Origin: Paenibacillus bouchesdurhonensis
GTDB lineage: Bacteria; Bacillota; Bacilli; Paenibacillales; Paenibacillaceae
Assembly: GCF_900155685.1 (NCBI RefSeq)
Contig: NZ_LT732548.1
Coordinates: 1,018,134-1,082,133, forward strand
Direction of reading: 5' to 3'
DNA length: 64,000 nt
The position numbers and the translations under genes are program-made. Below, one piece after another: positions 7,397 through 16,095 of this stretch. The notes below the pieces were generated by a model that had not been told where the DNA came from, searched no databases, and was given only the letters and a program-made list of their open reading frames with translations. Each line of letters starts with the position of its first letter. The first letter of the stretch is position 1.

Positions 7397-8287
7397 ATGA
7401 TCGAGATCAATCATTTATATAAAATGTACCGAAAGGGTCAACTGGCGCTGGATGACGTCACCTTGACGATCGGTGAGGGCATGGTCGGCCTTCTCGGGCC
7501 TAATGGCGCAGGAAAAACTTCGCTGATGCGCATTTTGGCAACTTTGATTCGTCCTAGCTCGGGGGATGCGCTGATCAACGGGGTTTCGCTGAAGAAGGCG
7601 GAGGATATCCGGGCGATGATCGGGTATTTGCCCCAGCAGTTTCAAGTATATCCGCAGCTCACCGGCGTCGAATTTTTGGATTATGTCGCCGTGATGAAAG
7701 GGATGAATGATCCCCGCAAACGCAAGGCGGAAATTGCTCGGCTGCTGGAGGAGGTCAATCTCACCGAGAAGGGGTATAAGCGTATCCGCACGTATTCCGG
7801 CGGCATGAGAAGACGCCTGGGAATCGCTCAGGCGCTGCTCGGCTCGCCCCAGGTGTTGATCGTGGATGAGCCCACCGCTGGGCTAGATCCCGAGGAGCGC
7901 GTGCGCTTCCGCAATCTGCTCACGCGGTTCAGTTTGGGACGAATTGTGCTTCTATCCACGCATATCGTCGCGGACATCGAGAGCAATTGCCGGCAGATCG
8001 CTGTGCTTGACCAAGGCGGTGTCCGCTTCTCCGGCGATTTAGCGGATTTGCAGGCCTCTGGCCAAGGCAAGGTGTGGGAAGGCATCGTGGAAGAAGGCTT
8101 GTTCACCGAGCTTAACCCGATGTCCATTGTATCAACGCGCCGCACCGACGAGGGGCTTCGCTGCCGAATTATCGCTGATGCTCCGCCCATAGGGATGGAG
8201 GCAGAGACGGTTCGGCCTACGCTGGAGGACGGCTACCTTGCCCTTCTTAGATCGAGGCAGGAGGAAGGGGCGATGCGTCCATGGTGA
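7397..8287 (+). CDS. ABC transporter ATP-binding protein
   Basis: A 296-residue ABC ATPase with every core motif: Walker A GPNGAGKT (residues 34-41), Q-loop YLPQQF, signature YSGGMRRRLGIAQ, Walker B VLIVDEPTAGLD and switch LLSTHI. A C-terminal extension of about 80 residues follows, as in many ABC-2 type exporters. Its last codons overlap the start of the 740-residue permease gene (7 bases), so the two are translated together. It should power export through one or both membrane proteins encoded at 8281 and 10487. The gene heads the operon that also carries an ECF sigma factor. Confidence 0.93.
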   Translation: MIEINHLYKMYRKGQLALDDVTLTIGEGMVGLLGPNGAGKTSLMRILATLIRPSSGDALINGVSLKKAEDIRAMIGYLPQQFQVYPQLTGVEFLDYVAVMKGMNDPRKRKAEIARLLEEVNLTEKGYKRIRTYSGGMRRRLGIAQALLGSPQVLIVDEPTAGLDPEERVRFRNLLTRFSLGRIVLLSTHIVADIESNCRQIAVLDQGGVRFSGDLADLQASGQGKVWEGIVEEGLFTELNPMSIVSTRRTDEGLRCRIIADAPPIGMEAETVRPTLEDGYLALLRSRQEEGAMRPW

Positions 8288-10503
8288 AATGGAGGCGGCA
8301 ATTCGCGCTTGAAGCGAATCATATTTTTCGTAATGCGTGGTTCATGGGGCTGCCTGCTCTGTACGGAGTACTGTACGCATGGAGCCTGTCCGCCGTCTCT
8401 CCGCTTAGCAATATTTTTAACGAGGCCTATAGCTTCCATTCTTTTGTACAGACACTTACTCTTGGTCTTGTTATGCTGCTGGGCATTCTAACTATTCGGC
8501 GCGACATCCGTCGTCCTGCTTACGAGTGGGGGGCGGGGCTGCCCCTTTCTTACGGCATGCGGATTACAGCAAAATATGCAGCTGCACTGACGTATTTAAC
8601 CTTATTTTCACTGCTGGCAGGAATCTTGTTTATCATGTTCTCCTACGGCAGAGGGACTGAATTCGGAATTAACTTAACGCACAGTGTATACTTCTTTTTA
8701 TCCTATGAAATCTCGTATATGGTGACGCTTGCGCTGGCGATGCTGCTCGCGGTATGCCTGCCGAATCGCGTCGTGTATTTGATCGGCTTTTGCGCCTGGA
8801 TGTTCGGGACATTTTTCATGCAGCTGTTTATTGTGGAAAGATACGATTTATACATTCTGGGTATTTTTCATCTGAGCCAGCTATTTGTCGAAGGGAATTG
8901 GGGATATGAGCTGTGGGGCTATCGTCTTGCTGCCCCTGAGCTGCTAAGATCGGGATTGTTTGTCCTCGCCTTCTCTGCACTGCTCCAGGTCACTGCTATT
9001 ACGATTCTTGACCTGCAACGGCCGACCAAGCACGGTGCGCGTCTATGGGTGACTGCAGGACTGTCTGTGCTGCTGGCCTGCGGAGCTTTTGCACCCTACG
9101 GTTTACTATGGCAGGACAGGTACAGCAGCTACTACGGTAAAATTAATGACGATACAATCCCGGAATTTCAGTTGATGAGTGAGAAAAATGAGGTTTTTGT
9201 GGTCGCCAGTTATGACCTTACGCTGGAACGATTGAAGAATGACGTTATATCCGCTGAGGCCTGGATGGATATTCCAGTATCGTCCTTGCAAGGGAAGGAA
9301 GAAATATTGTTGACGCTTAATCGGGCCTTCACTGTTTCTGAGGTTGAAGTCTCCAGCGGCCCTTTGTCGTTTTTCCAGCAGGGAGATCTGCTGACGGTGT
9401 CCTGGAATGGGGAGCTGAAAGAGCAAGCAGAGAACGCAGCATTGGAAGAGCAGACAAAGAACGTAACGCTGGGGATTAAGTATTCGGGTGCGGTTATGGA
9501 CTATAACGGAAGAGGCGGTTTTTATGCCTTCATCTACCGGGAGCTTGTGCTCCTGCCGAGTTATTATGCCTGGTATCCGCTGCCCGGCAAGCAGCACGTC
9601 TATATGAAAGACGACTGGGCGGAAATACTACAAATGGGTGCGGTGTTTAACCAGGTGTTCTACCCTGAGGCAATGTATCGGCTGACGGTCAAAGGATTTG
9701 ACACACCGCTTTATGCAAGCTTGCCTGAGCTGGAGCAGCCGGCAGATATTCAATTGCAGCTGGCTGACGCGGAGAAGCGGGTCTTTCAAGGCTCTGGCAA
9801 GGAAGGCGTCAGCTTATTTGGTGGGCCGTTCGTTGAGGTCAGCGGTTCTACGGTGCCAAGTCGGATTATTACAACTCCCAACAGCAGAAAGTTGGCGGAG
9901 CATGTCTTGGAAGAATGGAGCGGATATTACGATTACTTCGCATCCTGGGTCACGGATTTCAAACCGAAGATCCAACAGGTGGGCTATTTTCAGAATAAGC
10001 AAATATTGCCCATTGCCACTGAGAATAATACGTATATGCTCGTTTCCAGCAGCGGTGGGGATAGCGGCTACGCTGGTTTGTTGATGAATGAAATGCTGCT
10101 AGGGACAAGGAGTGGTTCCTATTACATCGAGAATACGAGGGAAGACGTACGTATGCCGCTGCGCAGCCTGATGTGGTACGTTTATTATAGAGTAGCCGAC
10201 GGCTTGAGCCACAAGGACATAGAGAACGGGATGGCCGATTTCCGCATGCTAGGCGCGCTGTTCCATGCTGACCCTGACCGGGATCCCGATAATTTGGGTG
10301 ACCGCATGGCGAGGCAGGTAGGCGGGGCGCTGGACGCGGGGAAAATCAGCGAAGTAAAGGAAATTTTGAATTACTTCTACAGCCAGGGGCTGGAAGTACC
10401 GGCGGAGGAGGGGCTGAATGATTCCGTTAAGGCGCGCCCGATTCCTTATGAAGCCTGGGAGCGGGAATGGAAGAAGGTGATGGACGATGAGAACGGAGCT
10501 TAA
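8281..10503 (+). CDS. Large ABC-2-like permease with extracellular C-terminal domain
   Basis: A 740-residue protein. Residues 1-275 hold about seven membrane segments (including LTLGLVMLLGILTI, YMVTLALAMLLAVCLP and a last one ending near APYGLLW), so the remaining ~460 residues should be outside the cell. Fusions of ABC permeases to M1-aminopeptidase-like domains have a comparable plan, and the stretch LLPSYYAWYPL resembles the N-terminal part of such domains, but no HExxH zinc motif is present, so peptidase activity is not expected. Assignment of the outer domain is tentative. Both ends overlap neighbouring genes of the operon (7 and 17 bases). Confidence 0.75.
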   Translation: MVKWRRQFALEANHIFRNAWFMGLPALYGVLYAWSLSAVSPLSNIFNEAYSFHSFVQTLTLGLVMLLGILTIRRDIRRPAYEWGAGLPLSYGMRITAKYAAALTYLTLFSLLAGILFIMFSYGRGTEFGINLTHSVYFFLSYEISYMVTLALAMLLAVCLPNRVVYLIGFCAWMFGTFFMQLFIVERYDLYILGIFHLSQLFVEGNWGYELWGYRLAAPELLRSGLFVLAFSALLQVTAITILDLQRPTKHGARLWVTAGLSVLLACGAFAPYGLLWQDRYSSYYGKINDDTIPEFQLMSEKNEVFVVASYDLTLERLKNDVISAEAWMDIPVSSLQGKEEILLTLNRAFTVSEVEVSSGPLSFFQQGDLLTVSWNGELKEQAENAALEEQTKNVTLGIKYSGAVMDYNGRGGFYAFIYRELVLLPSYYAWYPLPGKQHVYMKDDWAEILQMGAVFNQVFYPEAMYRLTVKGFDTPLYASLPELEQPADIQLQLADAEKRVFQGSGKEGVSLFGGPFVEVSGSTVPSRIITTPNSRKLAEHVLEEWSGYYDYFASWVTDFKPKIQQVGYFQNKQILPIATENNTYMLVSSSGGDSGYAGLLMNEMLLGTRSGSYYIENTREDVRMPLRSLMWYVYYRVADGLSHKDIENGMADFRMLGALFHADPDRDPDNLGDRMARQVGGALDAGKISEVKEILNYFYSQGLEVPAEEGLNDSVKARPIPYEAWEREWKKVMDDENGA

Positions 10504-11209
10504 GATGCTGGGAAGCCAGATACGGCTCGATTTGAACCTTGGAAAACAGCCGCTTTTTCTCCTGACGTTGATCATTTACCTCTTCTATTGGTTTGTGATT
10601 CTAACAGGCAACGTAGATTATCCGCACACTGTACATTATTACTCGGAAATGGGGATGTTTCCGGTCGTCATTATGCTCACGATCCTTCTGTTCGAGCGGG
10701 AGATCGGCGGGGGAAGCATGGAGGTAATCGGCACCTATCCCGTATCTCTAAGGCTTATGGCCGTGAGGAAGTGGATAGTGGCCCTTGTGCTTGTCGCTTT
10801 AGCCGGCATGGGCTGGATGGCTGTATACCGAATTAAGTTCGGCAGCATCATGACCGTCATGCATCCATGGCACGGTGGTGAATCCGTGTCTCGTCAGGCA
10901 GGGTATTTAGAGCTTCTGCTTCAGACGATGCCGGCTTATATGCTGCTCGCTTCGCTTGCGGTACTGGGAATCGCCTGGCTCCAGAAGCTTTATGGCGGGC
11001 TGATTCTTGCCTTTTCCTTATGGGTGCTTGACACAGTGAGCATGGGTACCGTTCTAGGAGATTGGACGTTGTATGCCGCTTTCTTGCCAAAAGATTCCTC
11101 GTTTATCGTCAATCGAGTTGTACTTTTGATCAGTGCATGTCTTTTTATGATCTTGGCCCTGTGGCTGGTAGGCATGCGGGAGCGCTGGATCGGCAGGGAA
11201 GAGGAATAG
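10487..11209 (+). CDS. ABC-2-type membrane protein
   Basis: A 240-residue protein with about six membrane segments, among them FLLTLIIYLFYWFVIL, KWIVALVLVALAGMGWM and LISACLFMILALWLVG. The segment EREIGGGSMEVIGTYPVSLRLMAVRKW between helices 2 and 3 resembles the coupling region of ABC-2 permeases that contacts the ATPase. Its start overlaps the preceding permease by 17 bases; an alternative in-frame ATG is at 10505. It is probably part of the transporter formed with the ATPase at 7397. Confidence 0.75.
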   Translation: MRTELKMLGSQIRLDLNLGKQPLFLLTLIIYLFYWFVILTGNVDYPHTVHYYSEMGMFPVVIMLTILLFEREIGGGSMEVIGTYPVSLRLMAVRKWIVALVLVALAGMGWMAVYRIKFGSIMTVMHPWHGGESVSRQAGYLELLLQTMPAYMLLASLAVLGIAWLQKLYGGLILAFSLWVLDTVSMGTVLGDWTLYAAFLPKDSSFIVNRVVLLISACLFMILALWLVGMRERWIGREEE

Positions 11210-11295
11210 GCAGAAATTCGCTGTCTTCGTTATTTTTGGTGTTATTCCTAGGTTATTACGATCATTGACTAGACAAAGAGAGAGGGGGGGAAGCA

Positions 11296-11937
11296 ATGAT
11301 TTCCGATCAGCAATTAACGGAGCGCACGGCAATGGGGGAGCAGGAGGCTTTCGAGCTTTTGGTTACCCGCTACCATGGCCCGCTGCTTAATTTCGTGACC
11401 CAGCAGTTGAAGGATCGGGGAAAAGCCGAGGATATCGTGCAGGAGACGTTCATCCGACTTATTCGGCATCTCCGGCAGTACGGAGGAATGGAGCAATTGC
11501 GGGCCTGGCTGTACAAGGTGGCAATGAACCTGTGTCGGGACTATTGGCGCAGCGCTGCTTACCGCTCAGAGCATACCGCTGCTGAGGAGATGCCGGAGAA
11601 TGCCGATCCTGCTCCCGGAGCGCAAGAAATGCTGGAAAGGCAGGAGACAGCCAAGCAGATTGCCGCCACATTAGAGTATCTGCCGGATGTTCAGCAGGAA
11701 GTAGTGAGGATGCGCTTCTTCCATGACCTGAAGCTGCAGGAAATCGCGGAGCTGATGGAAATCCCCCTAAGCTCCGTCAAATCGCATTTATACGGAGCCT
11801 TGCGAAAATTAAAACGCATGTTGGCTAAGGACTCTGAACTGGATTTATCTTACCCGCAAACGGGAAGCCGTAACCGAACCAATAAGGATAAAGAAAAGGA
11901 CAAGGAGGTGCCGCTTCATGAATCCGTCTATCGATAA
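11296..11937 (+). CDS. ECF-type RNA polymerase sigma factor
   Basis: A 213-residue sigma-70 family protein with only the two domains of ECF factors: region 2 (AFELLVTRYHGPLLNFV, then AEDIVQETFIRLIRHL and AWLYKVAMNLCRDYWR) and region 4 (LPDVQQEVVRMRFFHDLKLQEIAELM, IPLSSVKSHLYGALRKLKR). A charged C-terminal tail of about 35 residues follows. The start has GAGGGGGGG in front. It lies in the middle of an ABC transporter operon and overlaps by 20 bases the gene for a membrane protein that may be its anti-sigma factor. The promoter-like GAAC-N17-CGTT at 7304 may be its own target. Confidence 0.93.
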   Translation: MISDQQLTERTAMGEQEAFELLVTRYHGPLLNFVTQQLKDRGKAEDIVQETFIRLIRHLRQYGGMEQLRAWLYKVAMNLCRDYWRSAAYRSEHTAAEEMPENADPAPGAQEMLERQETAKQIAATLEYLPDVQQEVVRMRFFHDLKLQEIAELMEIPLSSVKSHLYGALRKLKRMLAKDSELDLSYPQTGSRNRTNKDKEKDKEVPLHESVYR

Positions 11938-12772
11938 AGAGCTTGAACTGCTGGAGCAGCAGCTGCAGGAGCCATTGCGGCGAGCGATGCAGCCGCCGCC
12001 ATCCCCGGCGGAAACGGCAGAACTGATCCGCAGGCTTCAGCCCGAGTTCGACGCGCTTAAGGCTGACCAGGCTTCAGAGTCGCTTCAGTTCAATGTGCAG
12101 GTCGAGTCCCCGACCTTGCGGAAGCTGCTGCGCAGCCAATTCCGCCTCAATCGCAAATCATTGATATTGTCCAGTTCAGCGGTGTTTCTGATGCTTATTC
12201 TTCTCGTTGACCCATATCAGCCGATGCTGTCCATCGGTGCATTGCCGAGCTCGCTGTTTCCTGTAATCACGCCGCTCATGCTGATCGCTTCCATGCTGTT
12301 CAGCTATCGAACCTGGGATCCCGGGATGCGCTCCATCGAGAGCATTACTCCGTATCCACCTGCGCTTGTCATGTACTGCCGCATGCTTATGGTGATCGCC
12401 CTGATCGTTGGCTGGGCATTTATCAGCTCGATCATCGTAAGTGTCCGAATTTTCCAGGCAGGCGAATTCGTTCTTCCGCTCGGACCGTTCCTGCTGCAGT
12501 GGCTTGGGATTACACTTCTGACGAGTGGAGCGGCCATGTATGTTCTTTTCCGCAAAGGAATTTATTATGCGCTGGCTAGCGCCTTGGGCGTGTATGCACT
12601 TTGGTTCATTTACATTGATAATTCCAGCTCGTATGTATTTCGCGTCGAATATCGGGCAGTGATCGATGGCTTGCTGCTGGCTGCAGGAGCGCTGCTGCTG
12701 CTTCGCTCTTATTATCGCAGCCGCAAAGTAAAATTCGAGATGAATTCAGGTGCAGGCCATGATATCCATTGA
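11918..12772 (+). CDS. Membrane protein, possible anti-sigma factor or ABC-2 subunit
   Basis: A 284-residue protein. The first ~85 residues are soluble and charged; about six membrane segments follow (for example SSAVFLMLILLVDPY, FPVITPLMLIASMLF, MYCRMLMVIALIVGWAFISS, and DGLLLAAGALLLL near the end). A soluble cytoplasmic head joined to membrane segments, encoded right after and overlapping an ECF sigma gene by 20 bases, is the typical position of an anti-sigma factor, but no zinc-binding HxxxCxxC motif is present. It could also be a permease subunit for the ATPase at 12759. Not recognised beyond that. Confidence 0.65.
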   Translation: MNPSIDKELELLEQQLQEPLRRAMQPPPSPAETAELIRRLQPEFDALKADQASESLQFNVQVESPTLRKLLRSQFRLNRKSLILSSSAVFLMLILLVDPYQPMLSIGALPSSLFPVITPLMLIASMLFSYRTWDPGMRSIESITPYPPALVMYCRMLMVIALIVGWAFISSIIVSVRIFQAGEFVLPLGPFLLQWLGITLLTSGAAMYVLFRKGIYYALASALGVYALWFIYIDNSSSYVFRVEYRAVIDGLLLAAGALLLLRSYYRSRKVKFEMNSGAGHDIH

Positions 12773-13619
12773 CCATGTGCGGCAGCCGATAGGTGCGTTC
12801 ACGCTGGAGATTGAACAGCTGCGGTTATACCCAGGGCTGACGCTGCTCGTCGGCCCCAACGGGGCCGGGAAGTCTACGCTGCTGAAGCTGCTTGCTACGG
12901 TAGATAGACTGCGGAGGGGCAGAATTGCTTACCAGCAGCGTGAAGTGGGCGATTATCTCCCCATCGTGCGCAGCCAAATCGGGTATGTGCCTTCGGATCT
13001 TGAGCTGTATGAGGAGATGACGACGTACAAGCTGCTTGTCTATCTCGCCGAGCTGAAAGGGGTGTATCAAATCGAGCCGGTTGACCGCTTGATTCGTGAT
13101 TTTCGGCTGGAGCCGTACAGGAACACCCGGATCAAACGGTTATCGATCGGCATCCGCAGAAGAATTGCGATCGTTCAATCGCTGCTGGCCCAGCCGAAAT
13201 TCCTCTTTCTCGACGAGCCATTGAATGCGCTGGATTCAGGGGAGCGGAAAATGGCGATAACGTATTTAACCCGCTATGCGATGGGGCGAGTCATCGTAGC
13301 GGCCGTTCATGAATTGAATGAATGGGAAGCTGCAGCGAATCGCATATTATGGCTCGAGAACGGCAGGACTCGCTTCGAGGGGGGAGCAGCGGAGTGGAAG
13401 TGGAATCTTCCCTCGAAGGTCTGGGAAGGAGTAGTTACAAGAGAGCAACTGAATCGTTTTCCGGAGCGGGGAGTTATTTTTATGAGAGAGCTGGAGGAAG
13501 GGCTCTTTGTGCGGCTCGTTGCGGAACGTCTGCCATTACCCGGCTTGGAAGAGGTTCAACCGTCGATGGAGGATGCCTATTTCATTCGAAAATTCTCCGT
13601 GAAATCTTGGAGTGTATAG
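12759..13619 (+). CDS. ABC transporter ATP-binding protein with unusual signature motif
   Basis: A 286-residue ABC ATPase: Walker A GPNGAGKS (residues 32-39), Walker B FLFLDEPLNALD and the switch His in VAAVHEL. The signature loop reads LSIGIRRRIAIVQ, so the usual LSGGQ is LSIGI, with the second Gly of the motif replaced by Ile. The ATG at 12759 is preferred over the GTG at 12750 because an AGGTG element lies in front; it then overlaps the previous gene by 14 bases. It is the last gene of the operon and probably serves the membrane protein at 11918. Confidence 0.9.
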   Translation: MISIDHVRQPIGAFTLEIEQLRLYPGLTLLVGPNGAGKSTLLKLLATVDRLRRGRIAYQQREVGDYLPIVRSQIGYVPSDLELYEEMTTYKLLVYLAELKGVYQIEPVDRLIRDFRLEPYRNTRIKRLSIGIRRRIAIVQSLLAQPKFLFLDEPLNALDSGERKMAITYLTRYAMGRVIVAAVHELNEWEAAANRILWLENGRTRFEGGAAEWKWNLPSKVWEGVVTREQLNRFPERGVIFMRELEEGLFVRLVAERLPLPGLEEVQPSMEDAYFIRKFSVKSWSV

Positions 13620-13620
13620 G

Positions 13621-13810
13621 CTATCCACATGTGGATAACCCGGACAGTTCACTTTTATGAACGATTATCAGCTCAATAATGTGAATATGTGCATGGTTCT
13701 ACTGTGAGCGCTCGGGAATTATGAACAGTATACACATTCATATGCACATATGAACAAATGGCCGTCGGTTTTTAGCTGACGGTCTATTTTGTTGCAGTCT
13801 GTTATCCACA
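13621..13810. promoter_or_regulatory. DnaA-box-like sites and dyads in the gap before metY
   Basis: This 343-base gap holds two exact copies of the 9-base DnaA box TTATCCACA: complement at 13630-13638 and direct at 13802-13810. The first is half of an almost perfect palindrome with CTATCCACA at 13621-13629. A separate 8-bp dyad TTCATATG/CATATGAA lies at 13737-13754. Whether DnaA binds here is not known. Confidence 0.35.
13761..13793 (+). terminator. Terminator of the ABC/ECF operon
   Basis: CCGTCGG (13762-13768) pairs with CTGACGG (13776-13782) with one G-U pair, followed by TCTATTTTG. It lies 140 bases after the last ABC gene. Confidence 0.6.
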
Positions 13811-13932
13811 GCAAAGAATGAAATAGCCATCGGCCGATACGGAATTTAATAATTCAGAGGAATTTTATCGGATTTGGTATTTTCAAAAGGTTCATTATAT
13901 GAGAGAATATGAAAAACATGACCCCCGTTTAG

Positions 13933-15255
<1,323 letters not shown>

Positions 15256-15288
15256 TCTTTTGTTAATATCCAATTAAAGTTATATGAG

Positions 15289-15339
15289 CAAAGCTGCTGC
15301 CGAGGTTTGATATCAAACTTCCGGAGCAGCTTTTTTTGA
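15289..15339 (+). terminator. Terminator after metY
   Basis: AAAGCTGCT and the inverse AGCAGCTTT form the outer stem around an inner GTTTGATATCAAAC dyad, followed by TTTTTTT. Confidence 0.85.
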
Positions 15340-15960
15340 TTGATCTTGGAGACTGACTTGCTGACTTGGAAATAGATCTTAGGATTGATAGTGGATATTG
15401 GAGGGCGTAGGTTGGAGGTCGGATAGTATGAGGACGGTATAAAAGTCTAAAAGTTCGGCGCGATTACTGGTGGTAGTTCTGATTAGTTTTGGTGACATTG
15501 GTGAGCAGGGAGGTGGATGTATACTAACTGTATTTCCTGCTGTTAATTTCGAAGAAATCCAGGCTACGAGGGTCAAAAGGTATGGTTTAGACGAAATACA
15601 ATTGTTTTGCGAATAGTTCCAATTAGAGACGAAACAGATGCATGAAATACAACTGACCTTCATCAATTCCACATTCCACTCCAACCCAACTAACTCCATC
15701 GCCGACTAACTCCAAATAAAAGCAAACTCGGCCCTAATACTATGACACCCCAGCTTCAATTCCATCTCCGACCCCGCTCCCGACGCCAAGCCCCAGCTCC
15801 AAACAAAATAAAGCTAATCTCAGCTAAGTATGGTGGTATTTCATTCTAGGAAGTGCTTTAACCGAAATGATTGGGAGGCGTGTCCTGTCAATTTGTCTAT
15901 TTACATAACGCACAAAAAGCTTTAAAATGAATATAAAGTTTCTCTAAGGAAAAATTATTG
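15340..15960. other. Gap with no recognisable gene
   Basis: About 620 bases without a convincing coding region. A 106-codon frame on the minus strand (15379-15699) has no ribosome binding site and a composition unlike a real protein. A pyrimidine-biased stretch runs from about 15735 to 15805. No repeat, insertion sequence end or structured RNA was recognised; it may be decayed sequence. Confidence 0.5.
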
Positions 15961-15974
15961 TTCTAATGCAAAAA

Positions 15975-16064
15975 TGATTATCGTTCTCATTTACATGCTG
16001 CTCCGGGATGATCCCGGGGCAGCATGTGCCATTTTAAGGGCATTAACAATAGTATTCATTCTCA
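15975..16064 (+). promoter_or_regulatory. Two Fur/PerR-like boxes flanking a strong hairpin
   Basis: TGATTATCGTTCTCA (15975-15989) matches the 7-1-7 Fur/PerR-family consensus TGATAATNATTATCA at 11 of 14 positions. A second element (16050-16064) matches at 10 of 14. Between them a 16-bp hairpin (15993-16027) with an ACATGCTGC/GCAGCATGT outer stem could act as an attenuator, though only a short T-run follows. The sites precede a gene for a probable iron exporter, which in B. subtilis is under PerR and Fur control. Confidence 0.55.
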
Positions 16065-16095
16065 ATTAGATATCAGATTAAGGGAGGAGATTTAC

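Noticed and set aside
9106..9597. 163-codon minus-strand frame inside the 740-residue permease gene
   Set aside because: Antisense to a coherent coding sequence that overlaps both neighbours; no start signals and no family.
15379..15699. 106-codon minus-strand frame in the gap after metY
   Set aside because: No ribosome binding site, erratic composition, and no domain. Kept only as a comment on the gap.
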